Assembly (NCBI GenBank): GCA_937873135.1
Contig: CALMVQ010000161.1
Coordinates: 27,418 to 91,417, forward strand
Origin: an uncultured Scytonema sp.
GTDB lineage: Bacteria > Cyanobacteriota > Cyanobacteriia > Cyanobacteriales > Nostocaceae
Direction: 5' to 3'
DNA: 64,000 nt
The notes under the pieces are model-generated. The model was not told the origin of the DNA and did not search any database. It saw only the letters and a program-made list of their open reading frames with translations. The translations under genes and the position numbers were made by a program. Below, piece after piece: positions 37,138-45,973 of this stretch. Every line of letters starts with the position of its first letter. Position 1 is the first letter of the stretch.

Positions 37138-39288
37138 ATGAAATACTCTCACGTTTTACAACATAGTGAAGAAGATTGCGGTGCAGCTTGTCTTGCTTCA
37201 ATTGCTAAACATTATGGACGTACTTTCACCTTAAATCATATTCGTGAGGCAGTAGGCACTGGACAATTAGGCACCACTTTATTAGGACTTAAACGAGGGG
37301 CTGAAACCCTTGGATTTAATGCCCGTCCGGTGCAAACTTCTGCAGAACTATTAAACCGGATGAAGGAAGCGCCTCTACCAGCAATTATTCACTGGAAAGG
37401 GCATCACTGGGTTGTTTTATACGGTAATAAAGGTAAAAAGTGTGTTGTTGCCGATCCTGCAGTCGGCGTCCGTTATCTCTCCAAACAAGATTTAGCAGAG
37501 AACTGGGGAGATTGGTTGATGCTATTGGTGGAACCAGATCCAGTTCGCTTTTTTGCTCAAAAGGACGAGCAAGTTGGTGGGTTTTGGCGTTTCTTCAGTC
37601 GTGTCTGGACTTTTCGCGGAATACTGGCGCAAGCGTTACCCTTAAACCTCGTTTTAGGACTGATGTCTTTAGCTTCGCCTTTTCTGCTGCAAATCCTGAC
37701 CGATGATGTACTGGTTCGAGGTGATACCAAGCTACTGACAACTGTGGCGATCGTTGTGGTAGTGATGAATTTTATTTCCCGCAGCCTTTCATTTATCCAG
37801 TCTCACTTAATCGCTCACTTTGCACAACGCCTACAGTTAGGTTTAGTCCTAGAATTTGGTAGGACTATTCTCAGGTTACCTCTTTCTTATTACGAAGCAC
37901 GTCGCAGTGGAGAAATCGTGAGTCGCCTGCGAGATATTGACCAGATTAATCAGTTAGTGGCTCAAGTCGTTGTTGGTTTACCCAGCCAATTTTTTATTGC
38001 GCTGGTTTCGTTTTGTTTCATGATTTTTTATAGCTGGAAACTTACGGCAGTAGCTGTATTAATCTCCGTGGGAATGACTCTATCTACGATAGTTTTCCAA
38101 CCAACTTTACAGCAAAAAACTCGTGAGCTTTTAGTTCAAGAAGCAGAAACACAAGGCGTTTTAGTAGAAACCTTCAAAGGCGCACTAACGCTTAAAACTA
38201 CAACGGCTGGACCGCAATTTTGGGATGAGTTCCAAACCCGATTTGGTCGTCTTGCTAACGTGACATTCCGCACAATTCAAATCGGTATTATTAATAATAC
38301 CTTCTCAGGCTTGATTTCTGCTACTGGCGGCATTGTTTTACTCTGGTTTGGTGGCAATTTGGTGATTAACCCGGCAGAAAACTTAAGTATTGGGCAATTA
38401 TTGGCATTTAACTCAATGAATGCCAATTATCTGGGCTTAATTGGTACTCTCATCGGTTTCGTAGAGGAGTTTACTCATGCCAAAACTGCTACACAACGCT
38501 TAACGGAAGTTATAGACGCGACTCCAGAAAATGAAGGCGACGAGAAAAAGCCTTTTGCTAATATCCCTGGAGATACTGACATTATTTGTACGAATGTAAA
38601 CTTTCATTATGCAGGTAGAATTGAGCTTATAGAAAATTTTTCTTTAACAATTCCTGGCGGTAAAGTGACTGCTCTCATCGGCACATCGGGTTGTGGTAAA
38701 AGTACTCTTGCCAAACTTATTGCTGGGTTATATCCACTACAATCTGGGAATATTCGCTTTGGACTTTATAACCTCAATGATCTTTCTCTTGATTGTCTCC
38801 GCCAGCAAGTCGTTCTTGTTCCCCAAGATGCTCATTTTTGGAGTCGTTCTATTGTAGAAAATTTTCGCTTAGGAGCACCTCAGGTTACATTTGAACAGAT
38901 TGTGAGAGCTTGTCAAATTGCTGGGGCCGATGAATTTATCACTAAACTTCCAAATAAATATCAAACTATCTTAGGAGAATTTGGTGCCAATATTTCTGGC
39001 GGACAACGTCAGCGACTCGCAATAGCACGAGCGATTGTTACAGATCCACCAGTCCTTATTTTAGATGAATCGACTGGTGGACTCGATCCAGTCAGTGAAG
39101 CGCAAGTGTTAGATCAACTCTTCCACCATCGTCGCGGTAAAACTACAATCTTGATTACCCACCGTCCCAAAGTTGTTAATCGAGCTGATTGGATCGTATT
39201 GCTGGATGGAGGTAAACTGAAACTTCAAGGTTCTTTGGAAGAATTGTACTCCAAACCAGGAGAGCATTTGGATTTTTTAATTTCCTGA
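37138..39288 (+). CDS. C39-peptidase ABC exporter
   Basis: 716-residue inner-membrane exporter that removes double-glycine-type leaders and secretes the substrate. Residues 1-125 are the C39 peptidase: Q8 (oxyanion), C14 in EEDCGAACL, H90 in GHHWVVLYG and D106 in VADPAVG. Residues about 165-440 are the membrane domain. The ATPase has Walker A IGTSGCGKSTLAKL, signature ISGGQRQRLAIARA, Walker B VLILDESTGGLD and an H-loop in ILITHRP. All catalytic residues are kept. The HlyD-type adaptor gene follows with a start 195 bp downstream. No leader-bearing peptide gene is seen nearby, so the cargo is unknown. Confidence 0.9.
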   Translation: MKYSHVLQHSEEDCGAACLASIAKHYGRTFTLNHIREAVGTGQLGTTLLGLKRGAETLGFNARPVQTSAELLNRMKEAPLPAIIHWKGHHWVVLYGNKGKKCVVADPAVGVRYLSKQDLAENWGDWLMLLVEPDPVRFFAQKDEQVGGFWRFFSRVWTFRGILAQALPLNLVLGLMSLASPFLLQILTDDVLVRGDTKLLTTVAIVVVVMNFISRSLSFIQSHLIAHFAQRLQLGLVLEFGRTILRLPLSYYEARRSGEIVSRLRDIDQINQLVAQVVVGLPSQFFIALVSFCFMIFYSWKLTAVAVLISVGMTLSTIVFQPTLQQKTRELLVQEAETQGVLVETFKGALTLKTTTAGPQFWDEFQTRFGRLANVTFRTIQIGIINNTFSGLISATGGIVLLWFGGNLVINPAENLSIGQLLAFNSMNANYLGLIGTLIGFVEEFTHAKTATQRLTEVIDATPENEGDEKKPFANIPGDTDIICTNVNFHYAGRIELIENFSLTIPGGKVTALIGTSGCGKSTLAKLIAGLYPLQSGNIRFGLYNLNDLSLDCLRQQVVLVPQDAHFWSRSIVENFRLGAPQVTFEQIVRACQIAGADEFITKLPNKYQTILGEFGANISGGQRQRLAIARAIVTDPPVLILDESTGGLDPVSEAQVLDQLFHHRRGKTTILITHRPKVVNRADWIVLLDGGKLKLQGSLEELYSKPGEHLDFLIS

Positions 39289-39307
39289 AATTTTTATTTG
39301 TTAGTTG

Positions 39308-39360
39308 TTATAGCGCTCCAGTGGAGGAGTCGTGAAAATTATTTTTTGAATGTAAACGTG
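39308..39360. repeat. Dispersed repeat shared with 58640-58712
   Basis: GAGGAGTCGTGAAAATTATT and TTTGAATG occur here in plus orientation and on the minus strand within 58640-58712. Its presence argues that the frame open upstream of 39484 is not part of the HlyD-like protein. Confidence 0.6.
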
Positions 39361-39483
39361 CAGGGGCAAGCCTGTAGCTACCGCTCCTGTAAAGAAATAC
39401 AGAGAGAATTTCATATATCTACTAACAACAGCCAAATAATACCTGATAAATACATACTAAAAACTAACAATCAACACAGTATT

Positions 39484-40881
39484 ATGGTTTACGTTCCCAG
39501 TCAAAAACTCCTCCCTACATTTCAAACTGATGAGTTTCTTCCACCTATTAGTCCTTGGACATCTTTAGCAGGAATATTTCTTGTTGGAACTGTCGGGACT
39601 GCGATCGGTGTATCTTCGTGGGTTAAATACAATGTGACGGTAAAAGCTCCCGCAACTGTGCGTCCTATAGGAGACACTCGCTTGGTGCAACCGGAAATGG
39701 AAGGCACCGTCACAAGTATCTTGGTTAAAGAAAATCAAATTGTCAAGCATGGGGATGTCATCGCCCGTCTTGATGATGAGCAACTGCAAATCAAAAAAAG
39801 CCAGTTACAAGGTAATATTGAGCAGAGTAAGTTACAACTTGTTCAAATGTATGCTCAAATTAAGAGTTTAGAGGTTCAAATCATCGCTGAAAAAAGAGTT
39901 GTCGAGCGGACAATCGCTTCTGCAAAAGCAGATTTAGCACGCAATCAGCGAGAATATCAAGATCGGCAAGTGACAACAACAAGCGAATTGCTTGAAGCAA
40001 AAGCAAGCTTGCAAAAAGCTTTTACTGATTTGCACAAATCTGAGGCTGATTTAAAGTTTGCTGAGGTTGATCGCGAGCGATATAAGCAACTTTCAGAAGT
40101 CGGAGCATTAAGTGAGCGTGACTATGAAGAGAAAAAATTAGTTGTCGAACAGTCACAATCAACACTTGAAGGTCAACGAAAAGCTATTGACATTGCTCAA
40201 GCAAAAGTTTTAACGGCTCAAGCTGCACTCAATCCCACCCGAGCAACGGTAGCGATCGCTTCTGAACGTATTGCCCAAGAAATTGCTAAAGGTGAAGCAA
40301 CTATCGCCACTTTGGATAAAGAAAAACAGGCTTTAATTCAGCGGCGAGTTGAAGTTCAAAACCAACTCAACCAATCTCGGCAAGATATCCAACAACTTAA
40401 TACTCAACTGCACAACACCATTGTTCGCGCTACCAGTGATGGCATCATCCTCAAGATGAATTTACGTAACCCCGGTCAAGTTGTGCGAGTAGGAGATGCT
40501 ATTGCCGAAATTGTTCCTCAGAATTCTCCTTTAGTTATTAAAGCAATGGTTCCTGGTGGAGAATTTAAAAAAGTTGAAGCAGGTCAAAAGGTACAATTGC
40601 GAGTTGATAGCTGTCCCTATCCTGATTACGGAACCCTCGAAGGTACTGTCAGCACTATTTCTCCTGACGCCATTACACCTCAAAATAGTAACACAGGTTC
40701 TACAACGCCTGCTCCCAGCTATTTTGAAGCAACAGTAAAACCGGAAATGTTAAAATTCGGACATGGCGTTCATCAATGCTCTATTCAAGCCGGAATGAGT
40801 GCCACGGCTGATATTATTTCCAAACAAGAGACAGCACTACAATTCATGTTGAGAAAAGCAAGGTTAATCACGGATGTATAA
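39484..40881 (+). CDS. HlyD-family membrane fusion protein
   Basis: Periplasmic adaptor of a type I-like export system, working with the C39 ABC protein. About 465 residues from ATG 39484 (MVYVPSQKLLPTFQTDEFL). One membrane helix (SLAGIFLVGTVGTAIGV) is followed by a biotinyl-lipoyl half-motif (VKAPATVRPIG and ILVKENQIVKHGDVIARLDD). A long coiled coil rich in Q, E and A comes next, about 115-300, then the second lipoyl half (IVRATSDGIILKMNLRNPGQ) and a beta barrel. The frame is open to 39298 but that part overlaps a dispersed repeat. Confidence 0.88.
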   Translation: MVYVPSQKLLPTFQTDEFLPPISPWTSLAGIFLVGTVGTAIGVSSWVKYNVTVKAPATVRPIGDTRLVQPEMEGTVTSILVKENQIVKHGDVIARLDDEQLQIKKSQLQGNIEQSKLQLVQMYAQIKSLEVQIIAEKRVVERTIASAKADLARNQREYQDRQVTTTSELLEAKASLQKAFTDLHKSEADLKFAEVDRERYKQLSEVGALSERDYEEKKLVVEQSQSTLEGQRKAIDIAQAKVLTAQAALNPTRATVAIASERIAQEIAKGEATIATLDKEKQALIQRRVEVQNQLNQSRQDIQQLNTQLHNTIVRATSDGIILKMNLRNPGQVVRVGDAIAEIVPQNSPLVIKAMVPGGEFKKVEAGQKVQLRVDSCPYPDYGTLEGTVSTISPDAITPQNSNTGSTTPAPSYFEATVKPEMLKFGHGVHQCSIQAGMSATADIISKQETALQFMLRKARLITDV

Positions 40882-40992
40882 AGGGTAATGGGGCATTGTC
40901 TCTAATACTTGCTTGAGCCCTGTCTTGCTCATTACCCATGATTTATCAGCAACTCCCTATAACCATGTATTTTTAGGAAATTATAAAAGTAA

Positions 40993-41041
40993 ATTTACGC
41001 CAAATATACTGTCTATTTACGACAGTATATTTGGCGTAAAT
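40993..41041. repeat. Perfect 21-bp inverted repeat with 7-nt loop
   Basis: ATTTACGCCAAATATACTGTC is short of its full complement by nothing: arms 40993-41013 and 41021-41041 match exactly around TATTTAC. It is 111 bp after the HlyD stop and 77 bp before the next gene. No long T-run follows, so it is not a textbook terminator. Confidence 0.8.
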
Positions 41042-41117
41042 AGGTCTTGTTTTACCTACACTTTGACTCATAAAATAGAATAATAGCTACCTATAAAAAT
41101 GCTTTTAAATATACATA

Positions 41118-41807
41118 ATGTATTTACAAATTGTAGTTTTAACTATTTCCATATTGACCTTTGTCTGGTTTCTAAGATATTTCTATGGAACTAAGCAAGC
41201 ATTGCAGTGGTGGTATTCTAGACAGTCGCTAAAGCTTTCGTTAGAAGCTGAGAATATTAGAGATAGTTTATTGCAAGAATCTTTCACAATGCGCCGCCGT
41301 TTAGAACTTTTGCCTGTAGATAGCATAGCGTTATCACATACAACTCAAGAACATTTACAGCAAATTAATAATTTCCATCAATCCTTGACGCAATTAAGCG
41401 ATCGCCTTTCTCCGGCATACATACAAGATAGCTTACCTTTAGCAATTGAGTCCTTATTAAAACTATGGGTAGAATCTCATCCTGATCTAGATTTATGTAT
41501 CGACATGCCAAAGTACTGGGGGCATGAACCAGCAGAACGCAGTCTGATCATTTTAAAGACTCTAGAAGAGTTGCTAAGAATAAGTTTGTCTAATTTGGTA
41601 CAACTATCTATTTATATTAGCTTAAAACAACACAGAAATATCAATCAACTTGTAGTACAATTCACTTATCCAGATATATCTACACTGATCTTTCACTCTC
41701 AGAAATCGGAGTTAAACTATCTTTGCAAAAGTTTTCGATTTTTAACATCAGGTAAATGTTTTTATCGCAGTCAAAAGGCTAATATGGCTTGGTATTTTTA
41801 CTGGTAA
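41118..41807 (+). CDS. Membrane protein resembling a degenerate histidine kinase
   Basis: 229 residues. An N-terminal membrane helix (IVVLTISILTFVWFLRYFY) is followed by a coiled-coil/DHp-like stretch (LEAENIRDSLLQESFTMRRR). Then comes a region spaced like a HisKA_3 ATPase domain (ILKTLEELLRISLSNLVQLS is the place of the N-box). The phospho-acceptor histidine, N-box asparagine pair and glycine boxes are missing. It sits between the exporter pair and a response regulator plus CHASE2 kinase, all on the plus strand. A pseudo-kinase sensing or scaffolding role is inferred. Confidence 0.5.
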   Translation: MYLQIVVLTISILTFVWFLRYFYGTKQALQWWYSRQSLKLSLEAENIRDSLLQESFTMRRRLELLPVDSIALSHTTQEHLQQINNFHQSLTQLSDRLSPAYIQDSLPLAIESLLKLWVESHPDLDLCIDMPKYWGHEPAERSLIILKTLEELLRISLSNLVQLSIYISLKQHRNINQLVVQFTYPDISTLIFHSQKSELNYLCKSFRFLTSGKCFYRSQKANMAWYFYW

Positions 41808-42389
41808 CATAAAATTAATTGTTAACATTCAATAGCAAACCCTTATATTTTTCCCTTAAACAAAGTTTATTCATACTTTAAAAAACATTTATAACCATAA
41901 TTTATCTTAGTGCAAACTTTACAAAGTATAGAAGATTTGTCTATAGAATTGTATTGTAGTTTACAAATACAGGAAGTAGTATTGACCAGCTTACGTTAGG
42001 GTAGGGCCGTGTATAATTAGTTTGGGCAAGGTGCAAAGGTCCTAACAGCTTAACCCATCAGTAAAATCTAAGTAGTTTAAGTAACTGTTCTTTCTTCTAA
42101 TTCACCATTCTCAAGCTAAGAGTTAGCAGATATTACAAAAACTTTAAAATGTTATGTTCAGAGAATAGTGTAGATTAAAAAACAAGCTAATAATTACGTA
42201 CTACCAGGTGTATCCCAAGGCGTATAAGTATAAACCCACAGGTTAGAAGCCTGAAGTTGGACATATGTAAACGCCAGGACTGTAAAGCGAAAAATCAAGA
42301 TAAGAGCAGCTTACCTATATTGAGTTGCTTGCAGAAATATGCTGTGTCCGTGTAGCCTTACCCGATTGGGTTAAAGGTACAGAATTGGT
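41808..42389. other. Upstream region of the response-regulator gene
   Basis: 582 nt without a gene. The word AAGGTCCT occurs here at about 42038 and again at about 43275 in the next spacer. I see no clear promoter or known riboswitch. Confidence 0.4.
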
Positions 42390-43103
42390 ATGCTCGCCGT
42401 ACTTTATTACAAAGATATGTTAATGATAAACCAAACTTTAGCAGCAAAGGCTTTGCTGAAAATTATGGTGATTGATGACCATGAGTCAGTTTTAGGTGGA
42501 ACAATCGCTACATTAGGCAGACATTACCCAGATGCCCAACTGATGACGGCTCTCACTGCTAATAATGTTCTTAATCAATTAGATAGTTTACAGCCCGATC
42601 TACTTGTCATGGATCTTTCTATTCCTGACAGCCCTGGGATGACAGCGCAACCTAATGTTGGTCTTCAACTGCTCAAAAATGTGATGAAACGCTATCCCGA
42701 CCTAAATCTTGTCGTCCAAAGCGCTCATGTCAGAACATTAATCAGAATTAGACTTGACATTGACAGTCATAGAGGAGGCTTTACAGTTGCAGATAAAAGT
42801 CTAACTAGCAAGGAAATGCTGACTAGAGTAGATTGGGCGATACAAGGATTAACTCATACAAAAGATATCAAAGGTATCCATTTCGGATTAGAAGTTAGAC
42901 CAGAGTGGCTGCAAGTGCTAACTTTAGCATTTCAAGAAGGACTGCAAGACAAGGCAATTGCAGAGCGAATTTGTGTATCTGAACGCATGGTGCGTCACTA
43001 CTGGAGTAAACTGCAAGACGCTCTAGAAGTTTATCCTGAAGAAGGTAAAAATATCCGAATTCAAACTCAAATGCGAGCACGAGAAGAAGGGTTGATTGAT
43101 TAG
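42390..43103 (+). CDS. NarL/FixJ-type response regulator
   Basis: 237 residues. The receiver has IMVIDDHESV with the acidic pair, the phospho-acceptor D75 in LLVMDLSIPD, and the lysine in VADKSLTSKE. A C-terminal LuxR-like helix-turn-helix (about 170-225) reads LQDKAIAERICVSERMVRHY. It is likely the DNA-binding partner of the CHASE2 kinase that follows. ATG 42390 is used here; ATG 42417 or 42423 (MINQTLAAKAL) are plausible later starts. Probable targets include the neighbouring exporter, but this is only position-based. Confidence 0.85.
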   Translation: MLAVLYYKDMLMINQTLAAKALLKIMVIDDHESVLGGTIATLGRHYPDAQLMTALTANNVLNQLDSLQPDLLVMDLSIPDSPGMTAQPNVGLQLLKNVMKRYPDLNLVVQSAHVRTLIRIRLDIDSHRGGFTVADKSLTSKEMLTRVDWAIQGLTHTKDIKGIHFGLEVRPEWLQVLTLAFQEGLQDKAIAERICVSERMVRHYWSKLQDALEVYPEEGKNIRIQTQMRAREEGLID

Positions 43104-43441
43104 TTAGGAGTTGGGAGCTAGGAATTTGTAGTCAAATTCGAGTAGGGTGGCTAATGCTCGCTATAACTGGTTTAAACCTGCTATTGTAAGGCATTGCCCA
43201 TAGATGTATAATATGAAATTTTTCATGAATAATTTAGGATTGCTAAGTCTGTCGGCATAAATATTTATCGTTGGGACAAGGTCCTGTGACACTCTTGTAA
43301 AAAGCAAATGGATAAAGGGTTTCAGCTTAGTTTACATTTCTTAACATAGTTATCTTTAATTGTGCCCATTTATTGATAGGAATTAAGAGTTAGGAATTTG
43401 TAGTTAATAGTGAGGAGTGAGTAAAGAATAAAAATTAACAA
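43104..43441. other. Spacer between regulator and kinase
   Basis: No gene. Near-identical words TAGGAATTTGTAGT at about 43119 and 43392 form a direct repeat. CTAAGTCTGTCGGCATAAATA at about 43244 resembles the sequence at about 51809. Confidence 0.4.
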
Positions 43442-45325
43442 ATGACAGAGTTTAGTCTTTGGAAAAGAATCAAAGAAGAAATGACTACTTTGCGTGTGGG
43501 TGCTTTAGCAGGTAGTGTCGTAATTGTGCTAGTCATTATCCTGCGTATAACTGGCGTAATGCAATCTTTAGAGTGGCTGGCTTTTGATACTTTTCTTAGT
43601 TTGCGCCCCTCAGAACCTATTGATGAACGAATTACGATTGTGGGTATAAATCAAGATGATATCCGTCGTGTTGGAACTTATCCTCTCCCTGATCGTGAAA
43701 TCGCACTGCTGCTAAAGAAGTTACAAAACTTACAGCCAAGAGCCATCGGTATTGATATTTTTAGAGATGTGCCTATTGAGCCAGGTAATGATGAACTTGT
43801 CTCCATAATTAAAGAAAGTAAAAATTTAATTTTGGTAGAAAAAGTCTTACCAGACAAAATCGGTACACTACCTAGATTACCAACTCAAAAAGTGAGTTTT
43901 GCCGATCAAGTTACGGACAATGACGGCAAATTGAGACGGAGCTTGTTGTTGGTATCAACAGATCAAGAATACAAAACATCTTTGTCTCTAAGTTTGGCAA
44001 AAGCTTATCTGGCTTATGAAGGGGTTAGTTTAGAAATGAATTTGCACGCTCGCACTCCTATTAAGTTAGGTAAGACTAAACTTCCCCATTTTTTTTCCAA
44101 CTCAGGAGGGTATATACGCGCAAATGTAAAGGGAGTTCAGATACTACTTAATTTTCGTAATAGTCAAGAACGATTTAGAACCCTGACTTTGGGTGATATC
44201 AAAACAGGAAATTTTAACCCAAAGTGGATACGCGATCGCATTGTGATTGTTGGGATGACCGCTCCTAGTGTAAAAGACTTCATCACAACTTCTGCAATTA
44301 CATCTACAACACCAGCGATAGGACAAGTTTATGAAGTGGAAATTCAAGCACATGCTCTTAGTCAAATTATTAGTGCAGCGTTAGACTCAAGACCACTGTT
44401 AAATACTTGGTCAGATGGATGGGAATATCTGTGGATTGTAGAGTGGGGATTTTTAGGAATTAGTTTTGCTATGCTGATAAAATCTCCCTGTAAAAATTTT
44501 CTAGCTGTTTGTATTGCTAGTACAAGCCTGCTAGTCATTAGTTATTGGCTTATTGTCTGGGGTTGGTGGGTTCCAGTCGTACCAGCAATGCTTGTTTTCT
44601 TTTTCAATAGTATCGGACTGACAGCTTTATACCAGTATGACCGAGCTTTGCAGTCTAAACTTCATGCTCGCCAAGTTATCATTGAACGTACATTTGAAAC
44701 AATTCACAATGGACCCCTGCAAACACTGGCAGAAACTTTAAGGTACATTCGAGATCGAAGTTTACCGATAAATGAGTTACTTCCGTTTGTGGAAGAAGAA
44801 TTAGAAAAACTGAACTACGAACTGAGAGGAATTTATGATTTTTTGCAGCGAGAACCTCTAAACCAAGACAATAGACTTTATTTAAAAAGAGGTTTAGAAC
44901 TCAATTTGCAAGAGCCATTTCACGAAGTTCTTTATCAAGTTTACAGCCATACTTTGGAACGCGACTTTCCCGGCTTTAAAAGCCTTCAATTAATAGAACG
45001 TACATTTAATCCAATTGACCCTCGTCAATTGAGTATTGAACAAAAGCAAGGACTTTGCCGATTTTTAGAAGAAGCTTTGTGCAATGTCGGGAAACATGCT
45101 ATAGGAGTTACCCGTCTCGAAGTTATTTGCACAAAAAAACAAGGCTGGTATATACTCAGTGTCTTGGATAATGGTAATGGTATTAACTCATCTCATGAAA
45201 GTCGAGGAACACAGCAGTTTAGGAATTTAGCAGGGCAACTGAAAGGGAAATATAGACGAGAGGCTGTTTCTCCTCAAGGCACTCTTTGTGAATTGTCTTG
45301 GCCTGTAGCAAAATTTTGGTTTTAG
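43442..45325 (+). CDS. CHASE2-domain sensor histidine kinase
   Basis: 627-residue membrane kinase. One membrane helix (VVIVLVIILRIT, about 25-36) is followed by an extracytoplasmic CHASE2 sensor, about 45-315 (RPSEPIDERITIVGINQDDI and IGIDIFRDVP). Three membrane helices come at about 330-400. The HisKA_3 dimerisation helix has phospho-acceptor H422 in ETIHNGPLQTLAETL, and the ATPase has the N-box EEALCNVGKHA and LDNGNGI. The dimerisation type fits a NarL-family partner such as the regulator encoded just upstream. The CHASE2 ligand is unknown. Confidence 0.87.
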   Translation: MTEFSLWKRIKEEMTTLRVGALAGSVVIVLVIILRITGVMQSLEWLAFDTFLSLRPSEPIDERITIVGINQDDIRRVGTYPLPDREIALLLKKLQNLQPRAIGIDIFRDVPIEPGNDELVSIIKESKNLILVEKVLPDKIGTLPRLPTQKVSFADQVTDNDGKLRRSLLLVSTDQEYKTSLSLSLAKAYLAYEGVSLEMNLHARTPIKLGKTKLPHFFSNSGGYIRANVKGVQILLNFRNSQERFRTLTLGDIKTGNFNPKWIRDRIVIVGMTAPSVKDFITTSAITSTTPAIGQVYEVEIQAHALSQIISAALDSRPLLNTWSDGWEYLWIVEWGFLGISFAMLIKSPCKNFLAVCIASTSLLVISYWLIVWGWWVPVVPAMLVFFFNSIGLTALYQYDRALQSKLHARQVIIERTFETIHNGPLQTLAETLRYIRDRSLPINELLPFVEEELEKLNYELRGIYDFLQREPLNQDNRLYLKRGLELNLQEPFHEVLYQVYSHTLERDFPGFKSLQLIERTFNPIDPRQLSIEQKQGLCRFLEEALCNVGKHAIGVTRLEVICTKKQGWYILSVLDNGNGINSSHESRGTQQFRNLAGQLKGKYRREAVSPQGTLCELSWPVAKFWF

Positions 45326-45345
45326 TAGCATCTAATATCGTGTCC

Positions 45346-45436
45346 GGTTATTGTGACGATGCAGAGCATTTGGCATAGGATGCAGAGGCGTCAATTCACG
45401 AAGCGAAGCCTAATATGATGCAGACATGGCTTTTCA
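45346..45436 (+). pseudogene. Relic copy of an internal part of the RNase Z gene
   Basis: These 91 bases align with 48051-48145 inside the RNase Z gene. GGTTATTGTGACGATGCAG matches GTTTATTGTGACGGCGCAG, AATTCACGAAGCGA is identical, and GATGCAGACATGGCTTTTCA is a 20-base exact match. There are scattered substitutions and a short deletion between the last two blocks. It has no reading frame and begins 21 bp after the kinase stop codon. Confidence 0.75.
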
Positions 45437-45535
45437 TCTGTTACACTCCCGACTCGAGCGGCTGAGTCCACGCTTTTATAGAGCGTAGTCTTAGCTCAAG
45501 AAAATTTCTTATATTTAATTAGGGCTTGCTATAAC

Positions 45536-45646
45536 CTAGTACAACAAGGCAAAAGTAAAAAGTAAAAAGTAAAAAGAAAGAACAGTTATTTTATAAGCTT
45601 TTTACCTATTTCAGATGGGTGGGTTATTTCCGCCGCTCTGTACTAG
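45536..45646. repeat. Heptamer-containing repeat element, copy 2
   Basis: Terminal words CTAGTAC (45536) and GTACTAG (45640) are exact inverted repeats. Inside are AAAAGTA heptamers at 45551-45576 and the tail TTATTTCCGCCG shared with the element at 21171-21264. About 111 bp, non-coding, MITE-like. Confidence 0.65.
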
Positions 45647-45973
45647 CATAGTACTACACTTTAGTTTCTAAAAAAATATACTTGTTATCTTCTTTTCTTA
45701 GAGAAAAAAATCTTTCAAAAACTTATCTGGCAACTTTATCAAAATTTTATTTAAATACTTAAGTAAAACTTATAAAATTATTATTAAATTACAAGACAAA
45801 GCTGAATTGTTTTCCGTACACATAGTAATGCATTTACCAGACAATAATGACACTTTTAGTTTAAAAAAATACTAAAAATGTCATTATTGCCAATATTACA
45901 GCACAGAAACTTTGAATGTGAAAAACAATTTGTGTATTTACAAGCTAAATCAGCTTACCTAAAAGTCATAGAA

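Noticed and set aside
39298..39483. N-terminal extension of the HlyD-like protein
   Set aside because: The sequence overlaps a dispersed repeat and lacks the family start; MVYVPSQKLLP at 39484 is the natural N-terminus.
42001..42330. Possible riboswitch upstream of the NarL-type regulator
   Set aside because: Some GC-rich words suggested structure, but no known riboswitch core or strong stem could be built by eye.
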